Shown: one piece after another, positions 1 to 6,973 of the stretch
Layout of the letters: each line of letters begins with the position of its first letter
How positions within the stretch are numbered: the first letter of the stretch is position 1
Assembly (NCBI GenBank): GCA_017962865.1
Contig: JAGCUM010000174.1
Coordinates: forward strand, 1-8,302
Length of the DNA stretch: 8,302 nt
DNA from: Spirochaetales bacterium
GTDB lineage: Bacteria; Spirochaetota; Spirochaetia; Sphaerochaetales; Sphaerochaetaceae
Reading direction: 5' to 3'
The notes under the pieces: generated by a model
What the model was told of the DNA's origin: nothing
What the model saw: the letters and a program-made list of their open reading frames with translations, nothing else
Database searches by the model: none
Position numbers and translations under genes: made by a program

Positions 1-270
1 ATCAAGAAGACCAAGAAGTCTGTAGGCCGGACCTGTTGGGTGAATCCGGCCGCACTCCCAAGCTTCAACGGTTTTCAGAGAAATCCCCATGAATTGGGCG
101 AAGGCAGCCTGTGTCATTCCCGATTCAAGTCGTATTTTTCTGATTTCCTTGTTATCAATCTTTCTGACAGGTTCAAACCTCAGGACCCGGACTTTTGCCT
201 TCCCCAATCCCTTCTCATAGTCTATTGCTTCCTGAAGGCCGGTTTTCAAATCTTCAAACAGTGAATTCAT
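1..270 (-). CDS. XRE-family antitoxin/HTH regulator of a RelE-type TA module, 3' end outside window
   Basis: Ninety codons are visible, starting MNSLFEDLKTGLQEAIDYEK; the last few residues lie beyond base 1. Residues from about 40 on (KEIRKIRLESGMTQAAFAQF, then ISLKTVEAWECGR and HPTGPAYRLL) form a lambda-repressor-like helix-turn-helix typical of HigA/YiaG-like antitoxins of about 95-105 aa that pair with RelE/HigB-type toxins. In such modules the antitoxin binds the toxin and represses the shared promoter. The ATG lies in an ATGA overlap with the old toxin reading frame (stop at 267-269), the usual coupled toxin-first order; a weak AGGGA lies about 10 bases upstream. Since the toxin gene in front is broken, this looks like an orphan antitoxin that may still act as a DNA-binding regulator. 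The family call is firm; present function is inference. Confidence 0.85.
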   Translation of the reverse strand, partial: MNSLFEDLKTGLQEAIDYEKGLGKAKVRVLRFEPVRKIDNKEIRKIRLESGMTQAAFAQFMGISLKTVEAWECGRIHPTGPAYRLLGLLD

Positions 271-444
271 TTTCTTCGTTCCCTATTGAGTGCAGCTTCA
301 GCTTTCAATGCCTTTACAAGCTTTCTCAGCGGAATCCGGATCTTTCAAAAGCAGAATCTGAAGTGCAAGCAGTTCTTCATCGTTAAGCCCAATTTCCTTC
401 CATCTCCTACTGAAGAGAGGAACCTCAATGAAAGCCCTTGTCAT
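267..444 (-). pseudogene. RelE/HigB-like toxin remnant with internal deletion and frameshift
   Basis: The gene starts at ATG 444 behind a strong AAGGAGG and reads MTRAFIEVPLFSRRWKEIGL, then NDEELLALQ and LLLKDPDS. This is the N-terminus of the RelE/HigB-like toxin family partnered with HTH antitoxins (usually about 105-120 aa). That frame ends at TGA 298-300 after only 48 codons. From about base 332 another frame reads PLRKLVKALKAEAALNRERR and K, and stops at 267-269 in an ATGA overlap with the antitoxin start, which is how the intact toxin would end. The two frames together cover only about 59 codons. The simplest reading is a loss of roughly 50 central codons around 325-335 that also shifted the frame, removing the core beta-sheet and catalytic region. 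The start overlaps the end of comEC by 20 bases. The N-terminal match is good; the deletion is inferred from family length and frame. Confidence 0.7.
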
Positions 445-1840
445 GGGTTCTTCCTCCTTTATTATTTATCCCTATTTTGTAGGGTGTCAAGATTCTTTTT
501 TCGATGAGATTGACTGATAGCAACAGGCCTATCAGGGCTACGAAGATACCATAGCCCGCCCAACCTGCACGGGGCCAACGGCCGAAGGTGTCGAAGAGGC
601 GCTCCATGAGCGAGTAGACAAGGGCGTTGAGCTTTACAAGGACGCCGAGCTTTCCGAAGGCGAGTTCCAGCATACCCAGCACCATGGACAGGGCTGCAAA
701 AAGGCCCGCCAACGGGCTTGTGATTATTGCAGAGGGGCACCAGTAGCCGTTTGCCAGCATCTGCACCGGAACAGAGAACAACAGGGCAGCCAACGTTGCC
801 GCAGGAAGCCTGGAAAACTGCCCCATGTACTGGAACAGCACTGCCTCGATGTAAGGGGAAAGATTGATTATGGCAAACACGGCAACATAGCCGTAACAGC
901 AACCCAACTCCGCAAAAGAATTCGGAAAGATCAGCATCTGCAGAAAGAGAACAAGAAACATCCTCTCCTTCTTGCTGACGAAAAACAGAAAACAGCCCAG
1001 TGCCGCACGGACAAGCGAAGGCCTGGGGCCGGCAACAGTGACAAAAGCCGCCACGGCCAGAAGTCCCGCAACCCTGCCCTTCCACTTTTTGCCGAAAATG
1101 GCAGTACAGATCGATACCAGTATGCCCAGATGCATGCCCGAAAGCGCAAGCACATGGGCACAGCCGCAGTCTCTGGCCTTCTGAACCAGAGGCAGAGTAC
1201 CCTCGTCGGCCCTGCCCAGAAGCAGCTGACAGCTCAGCAGATCTGCGTTTTCATCGGAGCCTGAGAGCATCCGGTGCTTCATGAAACCTATGATCCTCTC
1301 GCGGAAGGTGTTGAAAGCGCTGCGGGTCGTGACCTGCAGATCGTCATAGATGAAAAGGCCATCCGAAAACTGTCCGGTAAGCGTCAGACCTATGCCCGAC
1401 GAGATAATCTGCCTCTCCTTCCCGACTGCAATCACAACACCCTCGGCAGAGCAGTAATCCCCGCTCTCGGTACCGCAGCCTGTCAGAGAGATTTTCATAT
1501 AGTGGTTACCGCTTTGGGTAAATGAGGAATCATAGATGACGGTACCTTGCAAGGTACTGATCTGATCCTCCGGAAGTCCAGGGTCAAAAGAAAGCGAACG
1601 CCTTACGGTAATCGACTGGAAAACCAGGATGCAGAGAGCAAAAAGAACCAGGGCCGTGTGGGCCCTGGCAGGGGAAGCAAATATGCCGCCGGATGAAAGG
1701 ACTGACAGAAATATGGGACCTACAAGCAACAACAAGACAAGAAGAACCCATCCGGCGGCATTGAAAGCAAGAACAATGCAGAGCGTGCAGGAAATGACAG
1801 AGGCAACAAGGTACTTCAGGTTCACATTCTTTGCGCTCAT
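425..1840 (-). CDS. comEC: ComEC/Rec2-family DNA-uptake channel protein, short form without metallo-beta-lactamase domain
   Basis: The product is a 471-aa polytopic membrane protein, related to the channel that passes single-stranded DNA across the inner membrane in natural transformation. Hydrophobic helices occupy residues about 10-80. A periplasmic OB-like section (DUF4131-like) lies at about 95-175. The Competence domain follows, with LLLGRADEGTLPLVQKARD (about 206-224), the family hallmark HVLALSGMHLGIL (229-241), GPRPSLVRAAL (271-281) and further helices to about residue 450. The C-terminal beta-lactamase-like domain of long ComEC proteins is absent. The frame is open back to 1927, but that region contains the terminator of pta, so ATG 1840 was chosen; its GGGGG lies only one base before the ATG, a poor spacing. 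The last dozen codons are read through the Shine-Dalgarno and start of the toxin remnant, so the natural C-terminus may have been replaced. No strong promoter was seen in front. Confidence 0.85.
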   Translation of the reverse strand: MSAKNVNLKYLVASVISCTLCIVLAFNAAGWVLLVLLLLVGPIFLSVLSSGGIFASPARAHTALVLFALCILVFQSITVRRSLSFDPGLPEDQISTLQGTVIYDSSFTQSGNHYMKISLTGCGTESGDYCSAEGVVIAVGKERQIISSGIGLTLTGQFSDGLFIYDDLQVTTRSAFNTFRERIIGFMKHRMLSGSDENADLLSCQLLLGRADEGTLPLVQKARDCGCAHVLALSGMHLGILVSICTAIFGKKWKGRVAGLLAVAAFVTVAGPRPSLVRAALGCFLFFVSKKERMFLVLFLQMLIFPNSFAELGCCYGYVAVFAIINLSPYIEAVLFQYMGQFSRLPAATLAALLFSVPVQMLANGYWCPSAIITSPLAGLFAALSMVLGMLELAFGKLGVLVKLNALVYSLMERLFDTFGRWPRAGWAGYGIFVALIGLLLSVNLIEKRILTPYKIGINNKGGRTHDKGFH

Positions 1841-1877
1841 ACCCCCTATAACAGAAAGACTGCTTTTTTCATTAGAA

Positions 1878-1903
1878 GTTTTTTTGCGCAAAGACAAAAA
1901 AAC
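1878..1903. repeat. AT-rich 9-bp inverted repeat adjoining the pta terminator
   Basis: GTTTTTTTG at 1878-1886 and CAAAAAAAC at 1895-1903 are perfect reverse complements around an 8-base loop. The right arm is the T-run of the pta terminator read on the other strand, so the two structures share bases and could compete. It may simply be chance pairing of two homopolymer tracts. Confidence 0.45.
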
Positions 1904-1923
1904 CGGCTGGAAATCCAGCCGGT
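1896..1923 (-). terminator. Rho-independent terminator of pta
   Basis: Read on the minus strand, ACCGGCTGG, loop ATTT and CCAGCCGGT form a perfect 9-bp GC-rich stem that runs directly into seven T residues. It begins 28 bases after the pta stop codon and lies before the comEC start, so it separates the pta unit from comEC. Confidence 0.93.
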
Positions 1924-1951
1924 ACAACGAATTAAAAAATCAGAACTTTTT

Positions 1952-2953
1952 TCAGCAGGCAGCGGCCTGAGCAAGGGTAATGGCAGCTGTGACGACGATG
2001 TCCTCTGCGCTGCAACCTCTTGAGAGGTCCGATACGGGCTTTGCGAATCCCTGGAGAATGGGACCGTAGGCCTCTGCTCCGGCAAGTCTCTGAACCAGCT
2101 TGTAGCCGATGTTTCCGGCCTGGAGGTCCGGGAAGATCAGGACGTTGGCATGGCCAGCAACCGTTGAGCCGGGAGCCTTCTGGTCAGCAACGGACTGGAC
2201 CAGGGCGGCATCGAGCTGAAGCTCTCCGTCAACCTTGAGCTCGGGGCACTTCTCCTTGACGAGGGAGAGAGCTGTGGTGACCTTGTCGACCAACTCACCC
2301 TTGGCACTTCCCTTAGTGGAGTATGAAAGCATTGCGACGACAGGCTCTGCTCCGAGGAAGGTCCTGCAGCTGAGAGCTGAAGCCTCTGCAATCTCGGCGA
2401 GCTGCTCGGCAGTCGGGTTGGGGATTGTTGCACAGTCGGCGAAGATCAGTGTACCGTCGACGCCGTACTGCTTCTTGTCGGTTGCCATGACGAAGCAGGA
2501 AGATGCGCTCTTGATGCCGGGTCTGCACTTGATGATCTGGAAGGAAGCCCTGAGGACATCTCCGGTGGTGTTCTTTGCACCGGCGACCATTGCATCGGCA
2601 TCGCCCATGTGGGTCATCATTGCACCCCATCTGAGCTCATTGACGATGAGGGTGTTGGCCTCTTCGGGCGTCATTCCCTTGGCCTTGCGAAGCTCGTAAT
2701 ACTCGTTGGCATACTCTGCCCTCTTTTCGCTTGCAAGAGGATCGACGATATTGATTCCGGTGAGGTCGACACCGATCTTGGCGGCGTTTGCCTTGACCTC
2801 GTCGACGTTTCCGATGAGTGTCACTGAAGATGCGATCTTCTGGTCGAGAATCATTCTGGCGGCCTTCACGGTTCTGGGCTCCAGGCCCTCCGGAAGGACA
2901 AGAGACTTCTGGGCCGCAATGGCCTTAGCTTTCATCTTTTCTGCAAATGTCAT
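1952..2953 (-). CDS. pta: Phosphate acetyltransferase (phosphotransacetylase)
   Basis: The enzyme interconverts acetyl-CoA plus phosphate and acetyl phosphate plus CoA (EC 2.3.1.8) in the cytoplasm. With acetate kinase it gives ATP during fermentation to acetate, or activates acetate. The 333-aa length is that of the short, single-domain Pta. Family motifs are visible in order: [15 protein letters not shown] (18-32), [15 protein letters not shown] (122-136), [20 protein letters not shown] (274-293) and [15 protein letters not shown] (306-320); the latter holds the conserved Ser311-Arg312 of the active site. ATG 2953 is preceded by AGGAG at 9 bases. The gene follows the secreted-protein gene by 26 bases and is closed by the terminator at 1896-1923, so it is the last gene of its transcript. 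No ackA is in view. Phosphate butyryltransferase is a related alternative, but the length and the SRGC motif favour Pta. Confidence 0.96.
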   Translation of the reverse strand: MTFAEKMKAKAIAAQKSLVLPEGLEPRTVKAARMILDQKIASSVTLIGNVDEVKANAAKIGVDLTGINIVDPLASEKRAEYANEYYELRKAKGMTPEEANTLIVNELRWGAMMTHMGDADAMVAGAKNTTGDVLRASFQIIKCRPGIKSASSCFVMATDKKQYGVDGTLIFADCATIPNPTAEQLAEIAEASALSCRTFLGAEPVVAMLSYSTKGSAKGELVDKVTTALSLVKEKCPELKVDGELQLDAALVQSVADQKAPGSTVAGHANVLIFPDLQAGNIGYKLVQRLAGAEAYGPILQGFAKPVSDLSRGCSAEDIVVTAAITLAQAAAC

Positions 2954-2979
2954 TTTATCTATCTCCTGTAAATGGATAA

Positions 2980-3630
2980 TCAGTTGGATTCAACAACGTT
3001 TCCGGTTGCTTCGGCCTCTGCTGCCATAGCTTCCTCGAACTGCTGCTCGTAATAGGCCAGAGTATCCTGGATGATGTCATAGCAGAGCTGGAAACCGGGG
3101 GTCGTGCCGTTCTTGGCAGCATACACGGCAAGCTGCAGTGCACATCTTCTGAATGTGTCGTATGCGTTTGTCCTGCCGATACCTCTGGGGAACATCTCGA
3201 CGATGTCGGCAACATCCTCGAAAATGATGCTGAAGACATAGGACAGTTCGGGATCGAAGAAGTAATTCACGGATTCGGCATAGGCCTCGACATCACAGCT
3301 GTACTCGAAGTTCACATAGCCTGCATACTCGGGCTCGATGAATGCCTGATAGATGATGAAGTTGTTTTCGATATCCTCATCCGTGTATTCAGCGGCTGTC
3401 ATGTAGAATTCCACCGGATTCTCCGGATCAAGATAGGCCTGGATGAACTGAAGAACATCGACGGCATAGATTGTCGGGTTGAACCACAGAGCTTCCTCGA
3501 GGGTGTACTCTTCCTTCACCTCGAGCGGCAGGTAGACGTTCGAGCGGCTGGTATCGTAGGCGAACGCACTCTGGGCAACGATGATGCAGAGTACAACGGC
3601 GATAATCATGACGATGGATTTCTTATTCAT
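2980..3630 (-). CDS. Unrecognised tyrosine-rich acidic secreted protein
   Basis: I do not recognise a family. The 216-aa product begins with a clear Sec signal peptide: positive MNKK, hydrophobic [16 protein letters not shown], and cleavage probably after AFA (residue 24), with no lipobox. The mature part is acidic, with many Glu and Asp residues, and rich in aromatic residues: 19 tyrosines from residue 25 on, together with many phenylalanines. Three cysteines remain in the mature part (112, 163, 183). Stretches such as [20 protein letters not shown] (153-172) and the Glu-rich end look helical, and there is no other membrane segment. It is probably periplasmic or exported. The start is supported by AAGGAG about 7 bases before ATG 3630. 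It sits 49 bases after rlmI and 26 bases before pta, so co-expression with pta is likely, but nothing in the sequence ties its function to acetate metabolism. Confidence 0.85.
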   Translation of the reverse strand: MNKKSIVMIIAVVLCIIVAQSAFAYDTSRSNVYLPLEVKEEYTLEEALWFNPTIYAVDVLQFIQAYLDPENPVEFYMTAAEYTDEDIENNFIIYQAFIEPEYAGYVNFEYSCDVEAYAESVNYFFDPELSYVFSIIFEDVADIVEMFPRGIGRTNAYDTFRRCALQLAVYAAKNGTTPGFQLCYDIIQDTLAYYEQQFEEAMAAEAEATGNVVESN

Positions 3631-3654
3631 TGGAAACTCCTTGTTGTTCTATTT

Positions 3655-3683
3655 AGACTAATACTTAGAGTACTATTTTTCAA
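3655..3683 (-). promoter_or_regulatory. Candidate sigma-70 promoter for the secreted protein and pta
   Basis: On the minus strand TTGAAA (3683-3678) is followed after 17 bases by TAGTCT (3660-3655). The -35 box is good and the -10 box is weak (three of six consensus bases). It lies in the AT-rich gap after rlmI and about 25 bases before the start of the secreted-protein gene. Confidence 0.4.
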
Positions 3684-4903
3684 GGCTTAATTACCCTCAG
3701 CACATAGGCTTTGAGGTACTCGCTCTCGGGGAATGACAACCTTACGGGATGATCCTGGGCCTGACCCAGAGTTTCAAGTATCTGGACCTCCACACCGGCA
3801 TCCTTTGCGCTCCATGCAAGGACGGTTCTGAACTCCTCCCTGCTCAGGGCTCCGGAACACGAGCAAGTGAGGATGATGCCTCCGTCCTTGATCTTTTCCA
3901 TGGCCATGCGGTTCAGATCCTTGTAAGCCTTCTTTGCATTGTCCAGGCTTTTGATGGTCTGAGCCAACTTCGGTGGGTCAAGAATCATCACGTCATACTC
4001 GTTCTGGGGTATCGTTCTCAGGATATCGAATATGTCACCCTTCTGGGCCTCGACCTTCTCGCGGCTGTCCGGAGGAAGGGTCCCCAGCTCCACGTTCAGA
4101 TTGACGTTCGACAGAAGCCTGTGGATTGCATCGGAGGAGCTGTCGATGGCTCTGACGCTTGCCGCTCCCGCCTTCAGGGCATGGAGCGTGAAGCCTCCGG
4201 TATAGCTGCAGCCGTCAAGGACCGTTGCACCTCTGACATACTTCTCAAGCGCTATCCTGTTTTCCCTCTGGTCGCAGTAGAAACCGCTCTTCTGACCCGC
4301 CCCGGGAACAAGACCGTAGTAGAGTCCGCTTTCACGGATACGGATTTCCTCGAGCTTCTCGGAGGGAGTGAACTTCTTTCCTTCCCTGTAATACTCGGTG
4401 ACCTCATGAAGGTGTTCGATTGCGCAGAAGGAGGAATCTGTGTTCAGTATTATCATCTGCGGATGAAGCAGGGACTCGATGGCATCGATGATCACGTTCC
4501 TCATGGTCCAGGCCACCCTGGCGCTGATGATTATCCTGACGATCTTTCCATAGACATCCGCAGCGATTCCCGGAAGCATGTCGGCTTCTCCGTGGATGAT
4601 CCTGAATGCGGTGGTCCCGCTCTGCTTGTCCTCGAAGAAGGCCCTGCGTCTGAGAATCGAAGCGCGTACGGTATCGTTCCACCACTCTTCATCGGGGCAG
4701 GCCTTCTCTTCCCATGAAAGCAGCCTGAGCTGGATGTGGCTCTCCCTGTCGTAGTAGCCCCATGCGATGAATCTGCCGTCGACGGTCACCACTTTCTGGA
4801 TTCCGGCGGTCTGCGGAACTGAATTCTCCTCGATTGCTCCGGAGAAGACCCACGGATGGTGCTTGAGCAGGTTCTTCTCCTTGCCGTCCTTGATTCTAAT
4901 CAT
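3680..4903 (-). CDS. rlmI: 23S rRNA m5C methyltransferase, RlmI type
   Basis: This is an S-adenosylmethionine-dependent RNA methyltransferase that in the characterised RlmI family makes m5C1962 of 23S rRNA. The N-terminal PUA domain covers residues about 1-80 (MIRIKDGKEKNLLKHHPWVF at the start). The family signature GQKSGFYCDQRENR is at 203-216. The SAM-binding motif is LDGCSYTGGF (229-238), followed by AID (252-254) and GDIFD (289-293). The catalytic region has ILDPPK (307-312) and TCSCSG (346-351), with two candidate catalytic cysteines at 347 and 349. The C-terminal DHPVRLSFPESEYLKA (384-399) is also typical. The length of 407 aa is close to the usual size of about 396. ATG 4903 lies 7 bases after the stop of the PII-like gene, whose last codons supply the Shine-Dalgarno sequence (GAGGAAGG), so translation is probably coupled. 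Housekeeping role; the exact target base is inferred from family. Confidence 0.9.
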   Translation of the reverse strand: MIRIKDGKEKNLLKHHPWVFSGAIEENSVPQTAGIQKVVTVDGRFIAWGYYDRESHIQLRLLSWEEKACPDEEWWNDTVRASILRRRAFFEDKQSGTTAFRIIHGEADMLPGIAADVYGKIVRIIISARVAWTMRNVIIDAIESLLHPQMIILNTDSSFCAIEHLHEVTEYYREGKKFTPSEKLEEIRIRESGLYYGLVPGAGQKSGFYCDQRENRIALEKYVRGATVLDGCSYTGGFTLHALKAGAASVRAIDSSSDAIHRLLSNVNLNVELGTLPPDSREKVEAQKGDIFDILRTIPQNEYDVMILDPPKLAQTIKSLDNAKKAYKDLNRMAMEKIKDGGIILTCSCSGALSREEFRTVLAWSAKDAGVEVQILETLGQAQDHPVRLSFPESEYLKAYVLRVIKP

Positions 4904-4910
4904 GCCTTCC

Positions 4911-5522
4911 TCACTTCCCTGAACCCAGGTTCACGAAATCCGTCACACCCTGGGTGTAGAGGATTCCGATGCCGGGCTCATCCAGGCACTTGAGCGAAGC
5001 AATGGCATTCACGATGGTTTCGGTTTTCTCTGCCTCGGTCAGAATCATGATCATTTCCTTCTCGGGAACGAGGGGAACACCGAGGAATTTCACATCCTCC
5101 GAGGAAGCGGTTCCGCGGGCGTGGGTGATCGTACCGCCACCGGCTCCTGCCTTGCGTGCGGCATCCATTATGTCATCTGCATAACCGACGTTGACTATTA
5201 TGGTTATCATTTTCCATTTCGTTGCCATACCATCCTCCCCTTTGGATCCAAGAAGGGCTATAACCCCCTGGACATGGCCGTCTGTGCGAACATCATCGAC
5301 AATCGTGTGTGCATGCTCATCATCCGTAACCATGATGATCATATCTTTGGACTTATCGCCCAGACCGAGTACCCTCAGAAGAGTGCTCGTAGCCGTTCCC
5401 TTGGCGGGAATCACGCTGCCACCGGTTGAACCTGCATTCTTGGCGATCGTCATGAAGCGTTCTGCCTGACCGTGGCCGAGAATTGCAATCATAAGCCGGT
5501 GTCTGTTATCAAGAAGAAGCAT
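4911..5522 (-). CDS. Tandem-domain PII-like signalling protein
   Basis: The 203-aa soluble protein contains two PII-like (GlnB-fold) domains, at about 8-92 and 103-198. Their glycine-rich segments align well: NAGSTGGSVIPAKGTAT (29-45) and KAGAGGGTITHARGTAS (124-140). The second domain ends with DEPGIGILYTQGV (181-193), resembling the final strand signature of PII proteins. PII proteins usually are single domains of about 110 aa that form trimers, bind ATP/ADP and 2-oxoglutarate, and regulate transporters or enzymes. The segments where the T-loops should lie contain no tyrosine, so classical uridylylation at a T-loop Tyr is unlikely. ATG 5522 was chosen because of AAGGAGG at 7 bases; the open frame extends to 5588 but only within the DUF1538 gene. 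It overlaps that gene by 14 bases, so translation is coupled and the membrane protein is the likely partner. An internal start is annotated separately. Confidence 0.85.
   Translation of the reverse strand: MLLLDNRHRLMIAILGHGQAERFMTIAKNAGSTGGSVIPAKGTATSTLLRVLGLGDKSKDMIIMVTDDEHAHTIVDDVRTDGHVQGVIALLGSKGEDGMATKWKMITIIVNVGYADDIMDAARKAGAGGGTITHARGTASSEDVKFLGVPLVPEKEMIMILTEAEKTETIVNAIASLKCLDEPGIGILYTQGVTDFVNLGSGK
5226..5240 (-). promoter_or_regulatory. Internal Shine-Dalgarno and ATG at the PII domain boundary
   Basis: Within the tandem PII gene GGGGAGGA (5240-5233) stands four bases before an in-frame ATG (5228-5226, Met99), exactly in the linker between the two domains. Starting here would give a 105-aa single PII domain. 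It may be a working internal start, or the remains of a fusion of two adjacent genes. Confidence 0.55.
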
Positions 5523-6960
5523 GTTTTGCCTCCTTTGCTGCCCTGCCTTCCTTGAATCGGAACAAAATGCCCAGAATCTGGATGGCAATCAACGGCGAGA
5601 TTGCAATCAATCCCACCAACCCGAATCCCATATCCGCCGAACCGGAAACCCCCAATGCAAACGAAAGAAGAAACGTCGTACTCATGGGGCCGCTTGCAAC
5701 ACCCCCTGAGTCGAAAGCAAGACCGGCAAACAGAGCCGGAGTGAAAAACGTCATTATCAGTGCAGAACCCACACCTATGAAAACGAACCACAGGTAGTTG
5801 ATCCTGAAATAGATCCTGACCATGGCAAGGGCAACCGCAACGGCGACACCCAGACAGATGAAGATCATCACCATGCCTCTCTTGATTCTTCCGGCCGTGA
5901 CCTCCTCCACCTGCTTCGTCAGGACCCACACTGCAGGCTCTGCAATTACAACGATACCTCCGAAAACGAGTGCCAATGGAATTATCACTGCAGGACCCTG
6001 ATTCCGGGATATCGTCTGTCCGAGATATCTTCCTACGTCAACAAAACCGAACTCAACTCCAGTAAGGAAGATGACAATACCGACGAAGCTGTAGACGATA
6101 CCGAAGACAATCTTCCTGAACTTGATTTTCGGGAAGTGCAGGAACGCAAACTGAAGGATCAGGATTATCGCCGCAAGAGGGGCAAACCCGATTGATGTAG
6201 CCTTCAGGGTGTGAACCAAAGCAGCTCCGAAACCCGAAGCAGCTTCCGTTTCCGCGGCAACGCCGGGGGCCTCTGCAGGTGAAGAGGATGCCATCATCGC
6301 AAGTGCTGCAACTGCAAGAATCGGACCCACGGAGGCAATGCCGGTAAGTCCGAAACTGCTGTCCTTGTCATGTCTGGTCGAAGCTGAAACTCCGAGTCCC
6401 AGAGCCAGGATGAACGGAACAGCCAGAGGCCCCGTGGTGGCACCGCTTGCATCGAAGCTTATGGATGCCATGCTCTGGCCGATAACGGAGATGAGGACGA
6501 ATACAATCAGATAGGAAATAATCAGGACCCACTTGAGGTGAAAGCCCAGGACATTTCTCAGAAGACCTATGCAGAGGAACAACCCCAGTCCGATGGCAAT
6601 CATCAGAATCAGTACATTCGACGATATGGCAGGGTTAAGGCTGTGGACCTGCCCGGCCAGAACAGTCACATCGGGCTCAGCAAGCGTGACAACCAGTCCG
6701 ATGACAAAGCCGATGACCAGTATGAAAGCCACGCTGCGTCTATGGGCCAGAACGGAACCCAACTTCTCGCCCACCGGAGCCATTCCGATATCCGTTCCAG
6801 CAAGGAACAGGGAGAGGCCCACGATAAGCATCAATGCCCCGACCAGAAACGGCCAGAGCATTGAACCCAGTGGGGCTATGGTGAAATTCAGCAAAAGGAC
6901 GATACCCACTATCGGCAGCACCGATGAGGTTGTCTCCTTGAGCTTTTCCAGAAAATCCAT
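5509..6960 (-). CDS. DUF1538-family membrane protein, two-fold repeated, putative transporter
   Basis: This 483-aa polytopic membrane protein has about twelve hydrophobic segments in two homologous halves offset by about 246 residues. Paired motifs are LAGTDIGMAPVGEKLG (53-68) with LTGVEFGFVDVGRYLG (299-314), LAEPDVTVL (93-101) with IAEPAVWVL (339-347), and FDASGATTGPLAVPFILALG (169-188) with FDSGGVASGPMSTTFLLSFA (416-435). These acidic and glycine-rich motifs inside membrane regions suggest substrate or ion sites. An Ala/Glu/Pro-rich linker (about 225-245) joins the halves. The fold is that of DUF1538; I recall a two-gene DUF1538 system being reported with sodium(potassium)/proton antiport activity, but the substrate here is unknown. 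ATG 6960 has AAGGAA about 11 bases upstream and begins 13 bases after the kinase stop. The end overlaps the PII-like gene by 14 bases, pointing to PII control of transport. Confidence 0.85.
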   Translation of the reverse strand: MDFLEKLKETTSSVLPIVGIVLLLNFTIAPLGSMLWPFLVGALMLIVGLSLFLAGTDIGMAPVGEKLGSVLAHRRSVAFILVIGFVIGLVVTLAEPDVTVLAGQVHSLNPAISSNVLILMIAIGLGLFLCIGLLRNVLGFHLKWVLIISYLIVFVLISVIGQSMASISFDASGATTGPLAVPFILALGLGVSASTRHDKDSSFGLTGIASVGPILAVAALAMMASSSPAEAPGVAAETEAASGFGAALVHTLKATSIGFAPLAAIILILQFAFLHFPKIKFRKIVFGIVYSFVGIVIFLTGVEFGFVDVGRYLGQTISRNQGPAVIIPLALVFGGIVVIAEPAVWVLTKQVEEVTAGRIKRGMVMIFICLGVAVAVALAMVRIYFRINYLWFVFIGVGSALIMTFFTPALFAGLAFDSGGVASGPMSTTFLLSFALGVSGSADMGFGLVGLIAISPLIAIQILGILFRFKEGRAAKEAKHASS

Positions 6961-6973
6961 TTATGGGGATTCC

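Noticed and set aside
470..484. CCCTA/TAGGG hairpin near the comEC end as a terminator
   Set aside because: It has only 5 base pairs, lies within the coding region and has no T-run on the minus strand.
462..1085. Minus-strand 207-codon frame inside comEC
   Set aside because: It is a shifted frame of comEC rich in Cys, Gly and Arg; the comEC frame carries the Competence motifs.
1846..1872. Eight-codon leader peptide MKKAVFLL before comEC
   Set aside because: It has no Shine-Dalgarno sequence and no attenuator-like structure follows; such short frames occur by chance.
1841..1927. Longer comEC start giving a 500-aa protein
   Set aside because: The extra part runs through the pta terminator hairpin and its T-run, and the resulting N-terminus is not like the family.
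2235..2699. Plus-strand 154-codon frame opposite pta
   Set aside because: It is an antisense shadow produced by the codon bias of pta; no family resemblance.
3749..4717. Plus-strand 322-codon open frame opposite rlmI
   Set aside because: It is antisense to a well-supported rlmI whose motifs are all intact; its protein resembles no family and it has no convincing start signal.
5523..5588. Upstream start (MPSRFWAFCSD) for the PII-like protein
   Set aside because: The extra 22 residues are only a frame shadow of the DUF1538 end; ATG 5522 has AAGGAGG at ideal spacing and the domain starts just after it.
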